The notes: generated from the sequence alone by a model not told the origin. Shown: positions 1-6,064, numbered from the stretch's first letter. The stretch: 7,575 bases of DNA from CAZKGE01 sp964541695 (GCA_964541695.1 CAZIRB010000105.1:1-7575), one strand, 5' to 3'. Numbers and translations are program-made.

Positions 1-494
1 ATGGGCGTGGTGAGGTAGAAGCTCTTGAACACGAGCGTCTGGAAAAAGCCCGAGCCCCCCGAAACGCCTAGCGTCTCCTGCGTGATGCGCGTCCAGGTCG
101 GGATCAAAATCGTCGTCTGGCCTTGGCCCTGGATGGCCCAGGTCACGGTGATGGCGAGAGCTGGCGCGAGCATGTTCAGCGCCGTGCCGCCGATCGTCTG
201 GTCGGCCTTGAGGTTGACCGACGCAAACGCGAGCAGCAGCGAGAATACTAAGCCCGCCATCGCGGCGCAGAGCATCGCGATAAACGTCGCAAGCTGCGGA
301 TGCGCGGGGCCGAAGCCGGACAGGTCCTGCCCGCGCAGCACGAGACAGCTCACAAGCGCGCCGACGATCATCACGCCCTCGAGCGCGATGTTGATCACGC
401 CGCTGCGCTCGCTGAACATGCCGCCGAGCGCCACGAGCAGCAGCGGCGCGGCGAACAGAATCGTTGCGCTTAAAATATCGGCTAAGAACGTCAT
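1..494 (-). CDS. Nucleoside ABC transporter permease 2 (NupQ/YufQ-like), 3' end outside window
   Basis: This is the amino-terminal part (164 full codons) of the second membrane subunit of a BmpA-type nucleoside importer; the frame is open to the window edge. The protein starts MTFLADILSATILFAAPLLL and then carries the stretch ERSGVINIALEGVM (about residues 29-42), which is characteristic of this permease family (BPD_transp_2, related to branched-chain amino acid and ribose permeases). Several hydrophobic segments follow, consistent with membrane helices. The start codon overlaps the stop codon of permease 1 as ATGA, and an AAGGTGA ribosome binding site lies 6 nt upstream, so translation is probably coupled. 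With permease 1 it should form the membrane channel, energised by the ATPase encoded at 1680-3227. The substrate, probably purine or pyrimidine nucleosides, is inferred from the family and operon. The missing C-terminus cannot be judged. Confidence 0.9.
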   Translation of the reverse strand, partial: MTFLADILSATILFAAPLLLVALGGMFSERSGVINIALEGVMIVGALVSCLVLRGQDLSGFGPAHPQLATFIAMLCAAMAGLVFSLLLAFASVNLKADQTIGGTALNMLAPALAITVTWAIQGQGQTTILIPTWTRITQETLGVSGGSGFFQTLVFKSFYLTTP

Positions 495-1687
495 GCGGTT
501 TCACCTTCGCTTTCATGGCCGGAACCGGCCGGGGCCGCGGGGTCCTCGGACGCGTCGCCCGCCTGCGCGGCGAGTATGCTGCCGGCGATGGACCCGCCGA
601 TAGCGCCCGGGTGCCGCCTGCGCAGCAGCAGCCCGCGCATCAGCAGCGAGAACGCCGCCAGGTATATGATGACCGAGATGATGATGTCGATGATCTCCTT
701 GACGAACTCCGGCTGCATCGCGTCGCCGCCGACCTGGATGTAGGACACGAACAGCGCCGAGAATATCGTGCCGATCGGGTGCGACGTAGCGAGTAGCGCC
801 ACGGGGATGCCGTTGAAGCCCGCGGCGAGCAGGGACTTGAGCAGCGTGTACTGGCCGGTGCCCGCCAGGTAGTATAAGCCCCCGCCGAGGCCGGACAGCC
901 CGCCCGCGATCAGCATCGAGAATATGATGTTCTTCTTGGCGTTGATGCCCGCGTAGATCGACGCGTTGCGGTTGTAGCCGCAGGCCTTGAGCTCGTAGCC
1001 GAACGTGGTCTTGTCCAGTATGACGAACATCAGAACGGCGAACAGCGCCGCGATGAATATGCCGATGTTCATGTAGTTGGAGTCCATCAAAACGTCGAGG
1101 CCGAGCCGCGGCAGCATGGCGGACGGGTTGGCCGTGGCGAGCAGCGCCGTGCGGTCCATCTGCGCCGCGCCCCAGTATTTGGCGAGCATCATCGGCATGT
1201 TGGATATGCTGAAGTTGACGAGGAACAGCGCGATCCAGTTGAACATGATCGACGTGATGACCTCGTTGACGTTGAACAGCGCTTTAAAAAAGCCCGGAAA
1301 GAAGCCCCAGATCGTGCCGCCGATCATGGCCGCGAGCAGGCAGACGTACCACGGCAGCTGGAACTGAATCGCGCAGGCGAGCGCGCAGAACGCGCCGATC
1401 GTATACTGGCCGGTCGCGCCGATGTTGAACAGGCCCGTTTTGAACGCAAAGCCGACGGAGAGGCCGGTCATCACGAGCGGGGCGGCCTGGTAGAGCACCT
1501 TGGCGAACTTGTCCGATGCCGAGAAGCCCGCAAACAGGATGCGCGAGAAGCCGTAGAACGCGTGCGGCGGGCTGAACAGGAGCATGACGATCAGCCCGAA
1601 CAGGAGCCCTACGCCGATCGAGATAAGCGACGCGGCAAGGCCGATCGGCAACCGGAATCCGGCCTGGGGACGCGCACGTTTACGCAT
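491..1687 (-). CDS. Nucleoside ABC transporter permease 1 (NupP/YufP-like)
   Basis: A 398-residue polytopic membrane protein of the BPD_transp_2 family, the first of two channel subunits of the importer. A basic N-terminus (MRKRARPQ) leads into a helix at about residues 14-38. The family stretch GLFNIGATGQYTIGA lies at 85-99, NEVITSIMFNWIA at 141-153, and a cytoplasmic loop GYELKACGYNRNASIYAGIN at 230-249 that in related permeases lies near the ATPase-coupling segment. Further hydrophobic segments follow, to about 350. After an RRR cluster (356-358) comes a 40-residue Ala/Gly-rich, then acidic, tail (359-398) that looks disordered; relatives such as Bacillus YufP are, from memory, about 350 residues. 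The gene overlaps the ATPase gene by 8 bp and permease 2 by 4 bp. A GAGGTG ribosome binding site sits 7 nt before the ATG, inside the end of the ATPase coding region, which supports this start. Confidence 0.93.
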   Translation of the reverse strand: MRKRARPQAGFRLPIGLAASLISIGVGLLFGLIVMLLFSPPHAFYGFSRILFAGFSASDKFAKVLYQAAPLVMTGLSVGFAFKTGLFNIGATGQYTIGAFCALACAIQFQLPWYVCLLAAMIGGTIWGFFPGFFKALFNVNEVITSIMFNWIALFLVNFSISNMPMMLAKYWGAAQMDRTALLATANPSAMLPRLGLDVLMDSNYMNIGIFIAALFAVLMFVILDKTTFGYELKACGYNRNASIYAGINAKKNIIFSMLIAGGLSGLGGGLYYLAGTGQYTLLKSLLAAGFNGIPVALLATSHPIGTIFSALFVSYIQVGGDAMQPEFVKEIIDIIISVIIYLAAFSLLMRGLLLRRRHPGAIGGSIAGSILAAQAGDASEDPAAPAGSGHESEGETA

Positions 1688-3227
1688 GGGAGGTCACCTC
1701 GTTTCTTTCCTGGCGCTTTGCGCCGGCCATGTACAGGCCGAGCTCGGTCACGCTGGTCGTCTTGGGATCGAACTCGCCGACGATCTCGCCCTCGTACAGC
1801 ACGAGGATGCGGTCGCTGACGTCCATCACCTCGTCGAGCTCGAGCGAGACGAGCAGCACGGCCCGGCCGGCGTCGCGCTCGGCGACGATCTGCTTGTGGA
1901 TGTACTCGATCGCGCCGACGTCGAGGCCGCGCGTGGGCTGCACGGCGACGAGCAGCTCGGGGTTTTTGTCGATCTCACGCGCGACGATGGCCTTCTGCTG
2001 GTTGCCGCCGGACATGCTGCGCGCCTTTGTGACGGGCCCCTGGCCGGAGCGGATGTCGTACTGCTGAATCAGCCGCTCGGCGTAGGCGCGGACCTCGTCC
2101 TTCTTGATGAAGCCGCGCTCCTGAAACTGCGGCTGCCAGTACCGCTGCAGCACGAGGTTTTCCTCGAGCGTGTAGTCGAGTATCAGGCCGTGCTTGTGCC
2201 TGTCCTCGGGGATATGGCTCATGCCGAGCTTGCTCCTTTGCCGGATCGGCGCGTCCGTAATCTCGCGGCCCATCAGCGTAACTTTTCCGGCGCTCATTTT
2301 TTCGAGGCCCGTCAGCGCCGCGACGAACTCCGTCTGGCCGTTGCCCTCGATGCCCGCCAGGCAGACGATCTCGCCCGCGCGTACGGAGAACGACACGTCC
2401 TTTACGGCGTTGTTCTTGTGCGCGCGGCTCGGCACGGTCATGTGCTCGACGGTGAGCACGGTTTCGCCGGGAACAGCCGGCTTTTTATCCACGGAGAAGC
2501 TGACGTCGCGCCCGACCATCATGCGCGAGAGCTCCTGTTTTGTCGTATCCTTGATGTCGACCGTGCCGATGCATTTGCCCTTTCTTAGCACGGTGCAGCG
2601 GTCCGCGACGGCCATGATCTCGTTGAGCTTGTGCGTGATGAACAGGATGGACTTGCCCTCCTTGGTAAATCCGCGCATGATGTGCATCAGCTCGTCGATC
2701 TCCTGCGGCGTGAGCACCGCCGTCGGCTCGTCGAAGATTAAAATTTCGTTGTCGCGATAGAGCATCTTGAGGATCTCGACGCGCTGCTGCTGGCCAACGG
2801 AGATGTCCTCGATCACGGCGTCCGGGTCCACGGTGAGGCCGTATTTTTTGCTTAGCTCCAGTACCTTTCTGCGCGCCTCAGCCTTCTGCAGAAAGCCGAG
2901 CTTGTTCGGCTCAATGCCCAGTATGATGTTGTCGAGCACGGTGAATATCTCGACCAGCTTGAAGTGCTGGTGCACCATGCCGATGTTAAGCGCGTTTGCG
3001 TCGTTGGGATCGCGGATCGTGACGACCTCGCCGTTTTTCTTGATGACGCCGCTCTCCGGCTGATAGAGGCCGAACAGCACGCTCATCAGCGTGGATTTCC
3101 CCGCGCCGTTCTCGCCGAGCAGCGCGTGCACCTCGCCCTGCCGAAGCTGCAGCGTGATATTGTCATTGGCCTTGATGCCGGGGAACTCCTTTGTGATGTT
3201 CAGCATCTCGATGACATATTCGCTCAT
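1680..3227 (-). CDS. Nucleoside ABC transporter ATP-binding protein, double NBD (NupO/YufO-like)
   Basis: A 515-residue cytoplasmic ATPase with two fused nucleotide-binding domains, which powers the nucleoside importer. NBD1 has Walker A GENGAGKST (38-46), Q-loop around VHQHF (85-89), a relaxed signature ISVGQQQRVEI (142-152), Walker B ILIFDEPTA (162-170) and H-loop His199 (ITHKL). NBD2 has a degenerate Walker A GIEGNGQTE (292-300, lysine lost), a good signature MSGGNQQKAIVARE (405-418), Walker B LLVAVQPT (425-432, with Val and Gln where Asp-Glu are usual) and no H-loop His (VSLEL). One composite site (Walker A of NBD1 plus signature of NBD2) should therefore hydrolyse ATP and the other probably only binds it. 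This asymmetry is usual in the family. The start is supported by an AAGGA site 10 nt upstream. It follows the lipoprotein gene after a hairpin-containing 137-bp gap and overlaps permease 1 by 8 bp. Confidence 0.95.
   Translation of the reverse strand: MSEYVIEMLNITKEFPGIKANDNITLQLRQGEVHALLGENGAGKSTLMSVLFGLYQPESGVIKKNGEVVTIRDPNDANALNIGMVHQHFKLVEIFTVLDNIILGIEPNKLGFLQKAEARRKVLELSKKYGLTVDPDAVIEDISVGQQQRVEILKMLYRDNEILIFDEPTAVLTPQEIDELMHIMRGFTKEGKSILFITHKLNEIMAVADRCTVLRKGKCIGTVDIKDTTKQELSRMMVGRDVSFSVDKKPAVPGETVLTVEHMTVPSRAHKNNAVKDVSFSVRAGEIVCLAGIEGNGQTEFVAALTGLEKMSAGKVTLMGREITDAPIRQRSKLGMSHIPEDRHKHGLILDYTLEENLVLQRYWQPQFQERGFIKKDEVRAYAERLIQQYDIRSGQGPVTKARSMSGGNQQKAIVAREIDKNPELLVAVQPTRGLDVGAIEYIHKQIVAERDAGRAVLLVSLELDEVMDVSDRILVLYEGEIVGEFDPKTTSVTELGLYMAGAKRQERNEVTSHA
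1690..1700 (-). promoter_or_regulatory. Ribosome binding site of permease 1 inside an inverted repeat
   Basis: The mRNA reads GAGGUGACCUC, followed 2 nt later by the permease ATG. The GAGGUG Shine-Dalgarno core is the left arm of a perfect 5+1+5 palindrome, so it could fold as GAGG-UGA-CCUC. It lies within the last codons of the ATPase gene. A ribosome finishing the ATPase would open it, which would favour coupled translation. That role is inferred; only the sequence symmetry is seen. Confidence 0.45.
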
Positions 3228-3311
3228 ATTTTCGGAATCCTTCCATGTGATAGATCGTAGACGAGCCGGATCCGGTAAAAAGGGGGGAATATAACGGATA
3301 GAATCATAACA

Positions 3312-3340
3312 GAGGGGCCGGGCTTTGCGCCCAGCCCCTC
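3312..3340 (-). terminator. Intercistronic stem-loop after the lipoprotein gene (partial terminator or mRNA-stabilising hairpin)
   Basis: On the minus strand a 12-bp stem (GAGGGGCUGGGC with GCCCGGCCCCUC, one G-U pair) closes a 5-nt loop. The pair at 3319/3333 is G-U only in minus-strand RNA and is a C-A mismatch in plus-strand RNA, which supports function in this operon's transcript. It begins 24 nt after the lipoprotein stop codon. The following bases (UGUUAUGAUUCU) are not a clean U-tract, so full termination is unlikely. The expected effect is partial read-through to the ATPase and permeases and 3'-end protection of the abundant binding-protein mRNA. Confidence 0.7.
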
Positions 3341-3364
3341 GGATCGCTTGCCTGCCGGCTTCGA

Positions 3365-4429
3365 TCAGCTCTGGTAGTCGACGGCGATATCGACGGTGGG
3401 CGCAACGTCGATCGCGTTGGAGACGGTGATCGCGCCGGACTTGACCTGCTCATAGATCGCCTGATACTCCTCGACGGTGAACGTGGAGAACCTCCAGGAG
3501 GTCTCGGCGGTGGGCAGACCGACGCAGTCCTGCGCGGCGCCGAGCTTGCTCTCGGTGCCGGCATAGCTCGCGGGCCACTTGCCGCTGTTGTCATAGAGCG
3601 CCTTGAGGGCGATCTGGACGGAGTTCGACAGGGCCTTCATGGCGGAGGTGACGATCAGGTCGGATTCGCCGGCCTGGTCCTTGTCGACGCCGATGACCTT
3701 GGCGCCCGCTTCCTCGGCGGCCGCGATGGCCGACAGATAGATGCCGCCGCCGCACGCGAACACGATCTGCGTGCCCTCGGTGTACCAGCCGCTCATCTTG
3801 GTCTTGATGTCATCGCCAGGGCCGAACGAGCCGCAGTACCAGTACTTGAGCTCGATCTGGTCGACGATGCCAAGCTCCTTGGCCGCGTCGTTGATGCCCT
3901 GCACGTAGCCGTAGCCGAAGCGGACGACGGCGGGAACCGCCATGCCGCCCAAGAAGCCCAGCTTCGTGTAGCCGTCCTTGACCGCCGCATAGCCCGCCAG
4001 GTAGCCGGCCTGCTCCTCCTGATACGTGATCAGGGCGGTGTTGGCGGTCGGCGGAGTGGACATATCGCCCAGCGCGACGTCGAGCACGAGGAAGTTGACG
4101 TCCGGATAATCGCCCTGCACGGTTGCGATGGCGTTGGCGAACATGTAGCCCGGGCAGACCACGACTTTGGCGCCCTTCTTGACCGCGTTCTTGATGGTCT
4201 CTACGCGCGCTTCGTCGCTGTCCTCGGACGGACGGTAGTAGTTGTAGGTCTTGCCGGCGGCCTTGGCGAAGGCTTCCACGCCCTCCCAGGCGCCCTGGTT
4301 GAAGGACTTGTCGTCAATATTGCCGACGTCGGTGACCAGCGCGATTTCGTAGGTCTCCTTGGGTGCGCAGGCGGAGAAAGCCGCGAGCACAAAGACCAAC
4401 GACAGCACGATAGCGAGTGTCTTTTTCAT
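3365..4429 (-). CDS. BMP-family nucleoside-binding lipoprotein (BmpA/PnrA/NupN-like)
   Basis: A 354-residue substrate-binding lipoprotein that captures nucleosides outside the membrane and delivers them to the permeases. The signal peptide MKKTLAIVLSLVFVLAAFSA is followed by the lipobox cysteine Cys21 (FSAC), where the diacylglycerol anchor would be attached. Family landmarks are ALVTDVGNIDDKSFNQGAWEG (30-50), matching the DxGxIDDKSFNQ motif, then FLGGMAVPAVVRFGYGYVQG (159-178), WYCGSFGPGDD (197-207), and IGVDKDQAGE (246-255), whose Asp249 corresponds to the ligand-binding loop of PnrA-type proteins. The frame stays open to 4516, but the start at 4429 is preferred: AGGAGG lies 8 nt upstream, and the alternative would bury the signal peptide and would begin upstream of the predicted transcription start. 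It is the first gene of the operon. Purine nucleosides are the likely ligand by family, but autoinducer-type or other nucleoside ligands cannot be excluded. Confidence 0.95.
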   Translation of the reverse strand: MKKTLAIVLSLVFVLAAFSACAPKETYEIALVTDVGNIDDKSFNQGAWEGVEAFAKAAGKTYNYYRPSEDSDEARVETIKNAVKKGAKVVVCPGYMFANAIATVQGDYPDVNFLVLDVALGDMSTPPTANTALITYQEEQAGYLAGYAAVKDGYTKLGFLGGMAVPAVVRFGYGYVQGINDAAKELGIVDQIELKYWYCGSFGPGDDIKTKMSGWYTEGTQIVFACGGGIYLSAIAAAEEAGAKVIGVDKDQAGESDLIVTSAMKALSNSVQIALKALYDNSGKWPASYAGTESKLGAAQDCVGLPTAETSWRFSTFTVEEYQAIYEQVKSGAITVSNAIDVAPTVDIAVDYQS

Positions 4430-4437
4430 TCTATATT

Positions 4438-4443
4438 CCTCCT
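4438..4443 (-). promoter_or_regulatory. Ribosome binding site that fixes the lipoprotein start
   Basis: AGGAGG on the minus strand, 8 nt before the ATG at 4429. It is the only strong site near the alternative in-frame starts and supports the shorter 354-residue protein with its normal lipoprotein signal. Confidence 0.85.
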
Positions 4444-4478
4444 GTATAATTTGCCGTGGCGCTTCACAGCATGAAAAT

Positions 4479-4507
4479 ATTGTAACATATCGCTCGAAAT
4501 ATTGAAA
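4479..4507 (-). promoter_or_regulatory. Predicted sigma-A promoter (extended -10) of the nucleoside transport operon
   Basis: On the minus strand an extended -10, TGTTACAAT (TACAAT at 4479-4484, TG at 4486-4487), has a weak -35 TTTCAA (4502-4507) 17 nt upstream. The extended TG could compensate for the weak -35. Transcription should begin near 4472, giving a leader of about 40 nt, too short to hold a purine riboswitch. Confidence 0.65.
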
Positions 4508-4653
4508 GATCAACAAATCAAAATGCCGTCACATTTTTTCGCGCGGTCCGTTTTTTCCGGCTCTGCACAAACCGAAATTTTCGGACGGTTTTTACGGTTT
4601 TTCGCGCTTCGGGCGGCTGCCGCGGCCGGGCGTAAATTCCTTCGAAATTTGGG
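4508..4653. other. Divergent intergenic region between the nucleoside operon and rpsU
   Basis: The gene-free gap runs 4430-4743 (314 bp); this entry covers the part between the two promoters. It holds T-tracts at 4534-4539, 4551-4556, 4578-4581, 4589-4593 and 4598-4602. It also holds a perfect 6+1+6 palindrome CCGAAATTTTCGG (4572-4584), a tandem 9-bp repeat ACGGTTTTT (4585-4593 and 4594-4602) and two copies of TTTTTCGCGC 63 bp apart (4535-4544 and 4598-4607). No ORF or known RNA gene is recognisable. The repeats could be protein-binding sites or bend-prone DNA; their function is unknown. Confidence 0.5.
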
Positions 4654-4683
4654 TTGACTTTCTTTTGACCGCTCGCGTATAAT
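4654..4683 (+). promoter_or_regulatory. Near-consensus sigma-A promoter of rpsU
   Basis: TTGACT (4654-4659), an 18-nt spacer and TATAAT (4678-4683), so 11 of 12 bases match the sigma-A consensus. The predicted transcript starts near 4690 and has a leader of about 54 nt. The leader contains the 12-bp palindrome TTCCTGCAGGAA (4697-4708) and a further GGAAG (4712-4716) that could pair with CTTCC (4696-4700). Confidence 0.85.
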
Positions 4684-4743
4684 ATGCCTTGGCGTCTTCC
4701 TGCAGGAATTAGGAAGCTTCGCTCAAGAGGGGAGGGATAAAGG

Positions 4744-4914
4744 ATGGAAATTCGGGTCGGAGAAAACGAATCCCTGGAAAGCGCATTGAAGAGGTTTAAG
4801 AGGAAATGCGCTCGTTCCGGCGTCTTGGCGGAGGTTCGTCGTCGCGAGCATTATGAAAAGCCCAGCGTAAAGCGCAAGAAGAAGGCCGAGGCCGCAAGGA
4901 AGCGGAAGTATTGA
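4744..4914 (+). CDS. rpsU: 30S ribosomal protein S21
   Basis: A 56-residue, strongly basic protein of the small ribosomal subunit, which sits near the 3' end of 16S rRNA and supports initiation. Recognised from MEIRVGENESLESALKRFKR at the start, the following KCARSGVLAEVRRREHYEKPS (about 21-41) and a Lys/Arg-rich tail ending KRKY; the length is normal for Firmicute S21. A GGAGGG ribosome binding site lies 7 nt upstream of the ATG. The gene is a single unit with its own strong promoter and a perfect terminator starting 9 bp after the stop codon. In many Firmicutes rpsU lies beside yqeY or dnaG-region genes; here it is followed by a ylmC-like gene instead. Confidence 0.97.
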   Translation: MEIRVGENESLESALKRFKRKCARSGVLAEVRRREHYEKPSVKRKKKAEAARKRKY

Positions 4915-4923
4915 TCGACACAC

Positions 4924-4957
4924 AGCCCGGACCGCTCGGTCCGGGCTCTTTTTTTTT
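4924..4957 (+). terminator. Rho-independent terminator of rpsU
   Basis: Perfect 10-bp stem AGCCCGGACC / GGTCCGGGCT (4924-4933 and 4938-4947) with loop GCTC, followed by C and nine T residues (4949-4957). It lies directly after the rpsU stop codon. Confidence 0.96.
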
Positions 4958-4994
4958 ATGCGCGCGCATATTCTGCCGATAGGGGGCGATTTAT

Positions 4995-5246
4995 ATGTTC
5001 GAGCGCACGACGTACTGCGAGCTGCGCCGCAAGGAGGTCATCAACATCTGCGACGGCGCGTGCCTTGGGCGCATCTGCGACCTGGAGCTGGACGCGTGCT
5101 CGGGGCAGCTTCTCGCGCTCATCGTGCCGGGGCCGCCGCGCTGCTGGGGCCTGCTGCCGGGCAACGAGGAGCTCGTCATCCCGTTCTGCAAGATCAAAAA
5201 GCTGGGGGCGGACGTAATTTTGGTAGAAATCCCTTTAAAGCCGTGA
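4995..5246 (+). CDS. YlmC/YmxH-family PRC-barrel protein
   Basis: An 83-residue soluble protein with a single PRC-barrel fold, of the YlmC/YmxH family found in spore-forming Firmicutes and linked by annotation to sporulation; the biochemical role is not established. The family shows in CELRRKEVINICDGACLGRI (8-27), the central strand pair DLELDACSGQLLALIVPG (29-46), and the closing IPFCKIKKLGADVILVEI (62-79). No signal peptide or membrane segment is present. An AGGGGG site 8 nt before the ATG supports the start. It begins 37 nt after the T-tract of the rpsU terminator, and I see no convincing promoter in that gap, so it may depend on terminator read-through or a weak promoter. Its stop codon TGA forms part of the predicted promoter of the next gene. 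Identification is good at the family level. Confidence 0.88.
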   Translation: MFERTTYCELRRKEVINICDGACLGRICDLELDACSGQLLALIVPGPPRCWGLLPGNEELVIPFCKIKKLGADVILVEIPLKP

Positions 5247-5252
5247 TATAAT
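5224..5252 (+). promoter_or_regulatory. Predicted extended -10 promoter of the ECF S-component gene, overlapping the upstream stop codon
   Basis: TATAAT (5247-5252) is preceded by TGA (5244-5246), giving a perfect extended -10 TGnTATAAT; that TGA is also the stop codon of the ylmC-like gene. The -35 candidate TAGAAA (5224-5229) is 17 nt upstream and matches 4 of 6 bases. The leader would be about 56 nt long. Confidence 0.7.
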
Positions 5253-5301
5253 ACGCGAAACGGACAATATTCGCTTAAATTGCCATACCAATGACATGGA
5301 C

Positions 5302-5307
5302 AGGAGG
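5302..5307 (+). promoter_or_regulatory. Ribosome binding site that fixes the S-component start
   Basis: AGGAGG is 7 nt upstream of the ATG at 5315. The in-frame ATG at 5291 lies upstream of this site and has no ribosome binding site of its own, so 5315 is the start. Confidence 0.88.
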
Positions 5308-5314
5308 ATTTCTG

Positions 5315-5893
5315 ATGGGCAAATCCGGGAAGAAGAGCCTTTGGCAGATCTTTGTCGGCAAATGGAACCTTCATACGGTGATCGCCGTCGCGGTCGGCGC
5401 GGTCGTATACGGGCTGCTCGCGGCCTTTGCGGAGGTCCCGATTCTGACCAACCAGCACCTTGCGCTGGCCATGATCGTGCCGGTGCTGATGGCCGCGCTG
5501 TACGGGCCGTCGCAGACGATGGCTACGATGTTTTTCGGGTACTTTGTCGGGGCGCTTCTCGACCAGTCCGGCCTGTTTATCGACTGGGCGGTGGGCAGCG
5601 CGTTCCTCGGCCTGTTCGTGGCGCTTTTGCCGTACTACGGCTCGCACGTGAGGCGCGGGGCGTTTACGCCGAAGCACGCGGTCATCTACGCGCTCTGCTG
5701 CATTCTCGGCAACGCGATCGCGTTCGGTCTCATCACGCCGCTGTTCAACGCGATCGTATACGGCACCGAGCTGGAGATCACGTTCCTTGAGCACATCTAC
5801 CCGGGCGGCTTCCCGAACACCGCCGTGCTTGTTCTTCTCGGCATTCCGCTTCTGATCGTGCTGGCGAACGCGTTTAAGAAGCAGCGTTCGTAG
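5315..5893 (+). CDS. ECF transporter S component, substrate unknown
   Basis: A 192-residue integral membrane protein resembling substrate-capture (S) components of energy-coupling factor vitamin and metabolite importers. After a short basic N-terminus (MGKSGKKSLW) there are about six hydrophobic segments, near residues 19-38, 49-63, 67-83, 90-106, 119-140 and 168-186. The stretch VPILTNQHLALAMIVPVLMA (41-60) followed by ALYGP (61-65) and FFGYFVGALLDQSG (73-86) is typical of S components with an early conserved loop and a small-residue-rich helix. S components work with EcfA, EcfA' and EcfT; none is in the window, so this would use a shared module encoded elsewhere. It has its own promoter and terminator. 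The adjacent SAM-riboswitch metK might suggest methionine or a sulfur compound, but it is a separate transcript, so that remains a guess. The length is normal. Confidence 0.78.
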   Translation: MGKSGKKSLWQIFVGKWNLHTVIAVAVGAVVYGLLAAFAEVPILTNQHLALAMIVPVLMAALYGPSQTMATMFFGYFVGALLDQSGLFIDWAVGSAFLGLFVALLPYYGSHVRRGAFTPKHAVIYALCCILGNAIAFGLITPLFNAIVYGTELEITFLEHIYPGGFPNTAVLVLLGIPLLIVLANAFKKQRS

Positions 5894-5980
5894 CGGTCGC
5901 GCCGGGCGGCGGTTTTGCGCGCCTCGGGGGCAAACGGCCCCGCGCAGCGCGCCATGATTTTGCCGAAGAAGCGTTTTCGG

Positions 5981-6008
5981 GCGGGCTCCTCTCGGGGGCC
6001 CGCTTTTT
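5981..6008 (+). terminator. Rho-independent terminator of the S-component gene
   Basis: Stem GCGGGCTCC (5981-5989) pairs with GGGGCCCGC (5995-6003), 9 bp with one U-G pair, loop TCTCG, followed by five T residues (6004-6008). It lies 88 nt after the stop codon and just before the metK promoter, so it insulates metK from upstream transcription. Another GC-rich inverted repeat is possible at about 5927-5952. Confidence 0.85.
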
Positions 6009-6035
6009 GCTGTGCGGCCGGACTGTTGCATTGAC

Positions 6036-6064
6036 TTGACGCGTGCGCGCGCATCCGCTACAAT
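6036..6064 (+). promoter_or_regulatory. Sigma-A promoter of the metK riboswitch transcript
   Basis: TTGACG (6036-6041), a 17-nt spacer and TACAAT (6059-6064) match the consensus at 10 of 12 bases. The transcript should begin near 6071, about 15 nt before the riboswitch. The spacer includes the self-complementary run TGCGCGCGCA (6044-6053). Confidence 0.85.

Noticed and set aside
1680..2380. Loss of catalytic residues in the second NBD as a sign of a broken gene
   Set aside because: The same Walker A, Walker B and H-loop changes are usual in this nucleoside and sugar transporter ATPase family; the frame is intact.
1584..2588. A 334-codon open frame on the plus strand within the ATPase gene
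   Set aside because: It is antisense to well-conserved ABC motifs, and its product has no recognisable domain.
4430..4507. Purine riboswitch in front of the nucleoside operon
   Set aside because: The leader from the predicted start is only about 40 nt and lacks the conserved purine aptamer sequences.
4572..4584. PurR-type PurBox made by CCGAA and TTCGG
   Set aside because: PurBoxes are longer (CCGAACAWT-like) and paired about 14-17 nt apart; here the two halves are directly adjacent.
5291..5314. Upstream in-frame ATG as the start of the S component
   Set aside because: It has no ribosome binding site of its own, and the AGGAGG lies downstream of it at the correct distance from the ATG at 5315.
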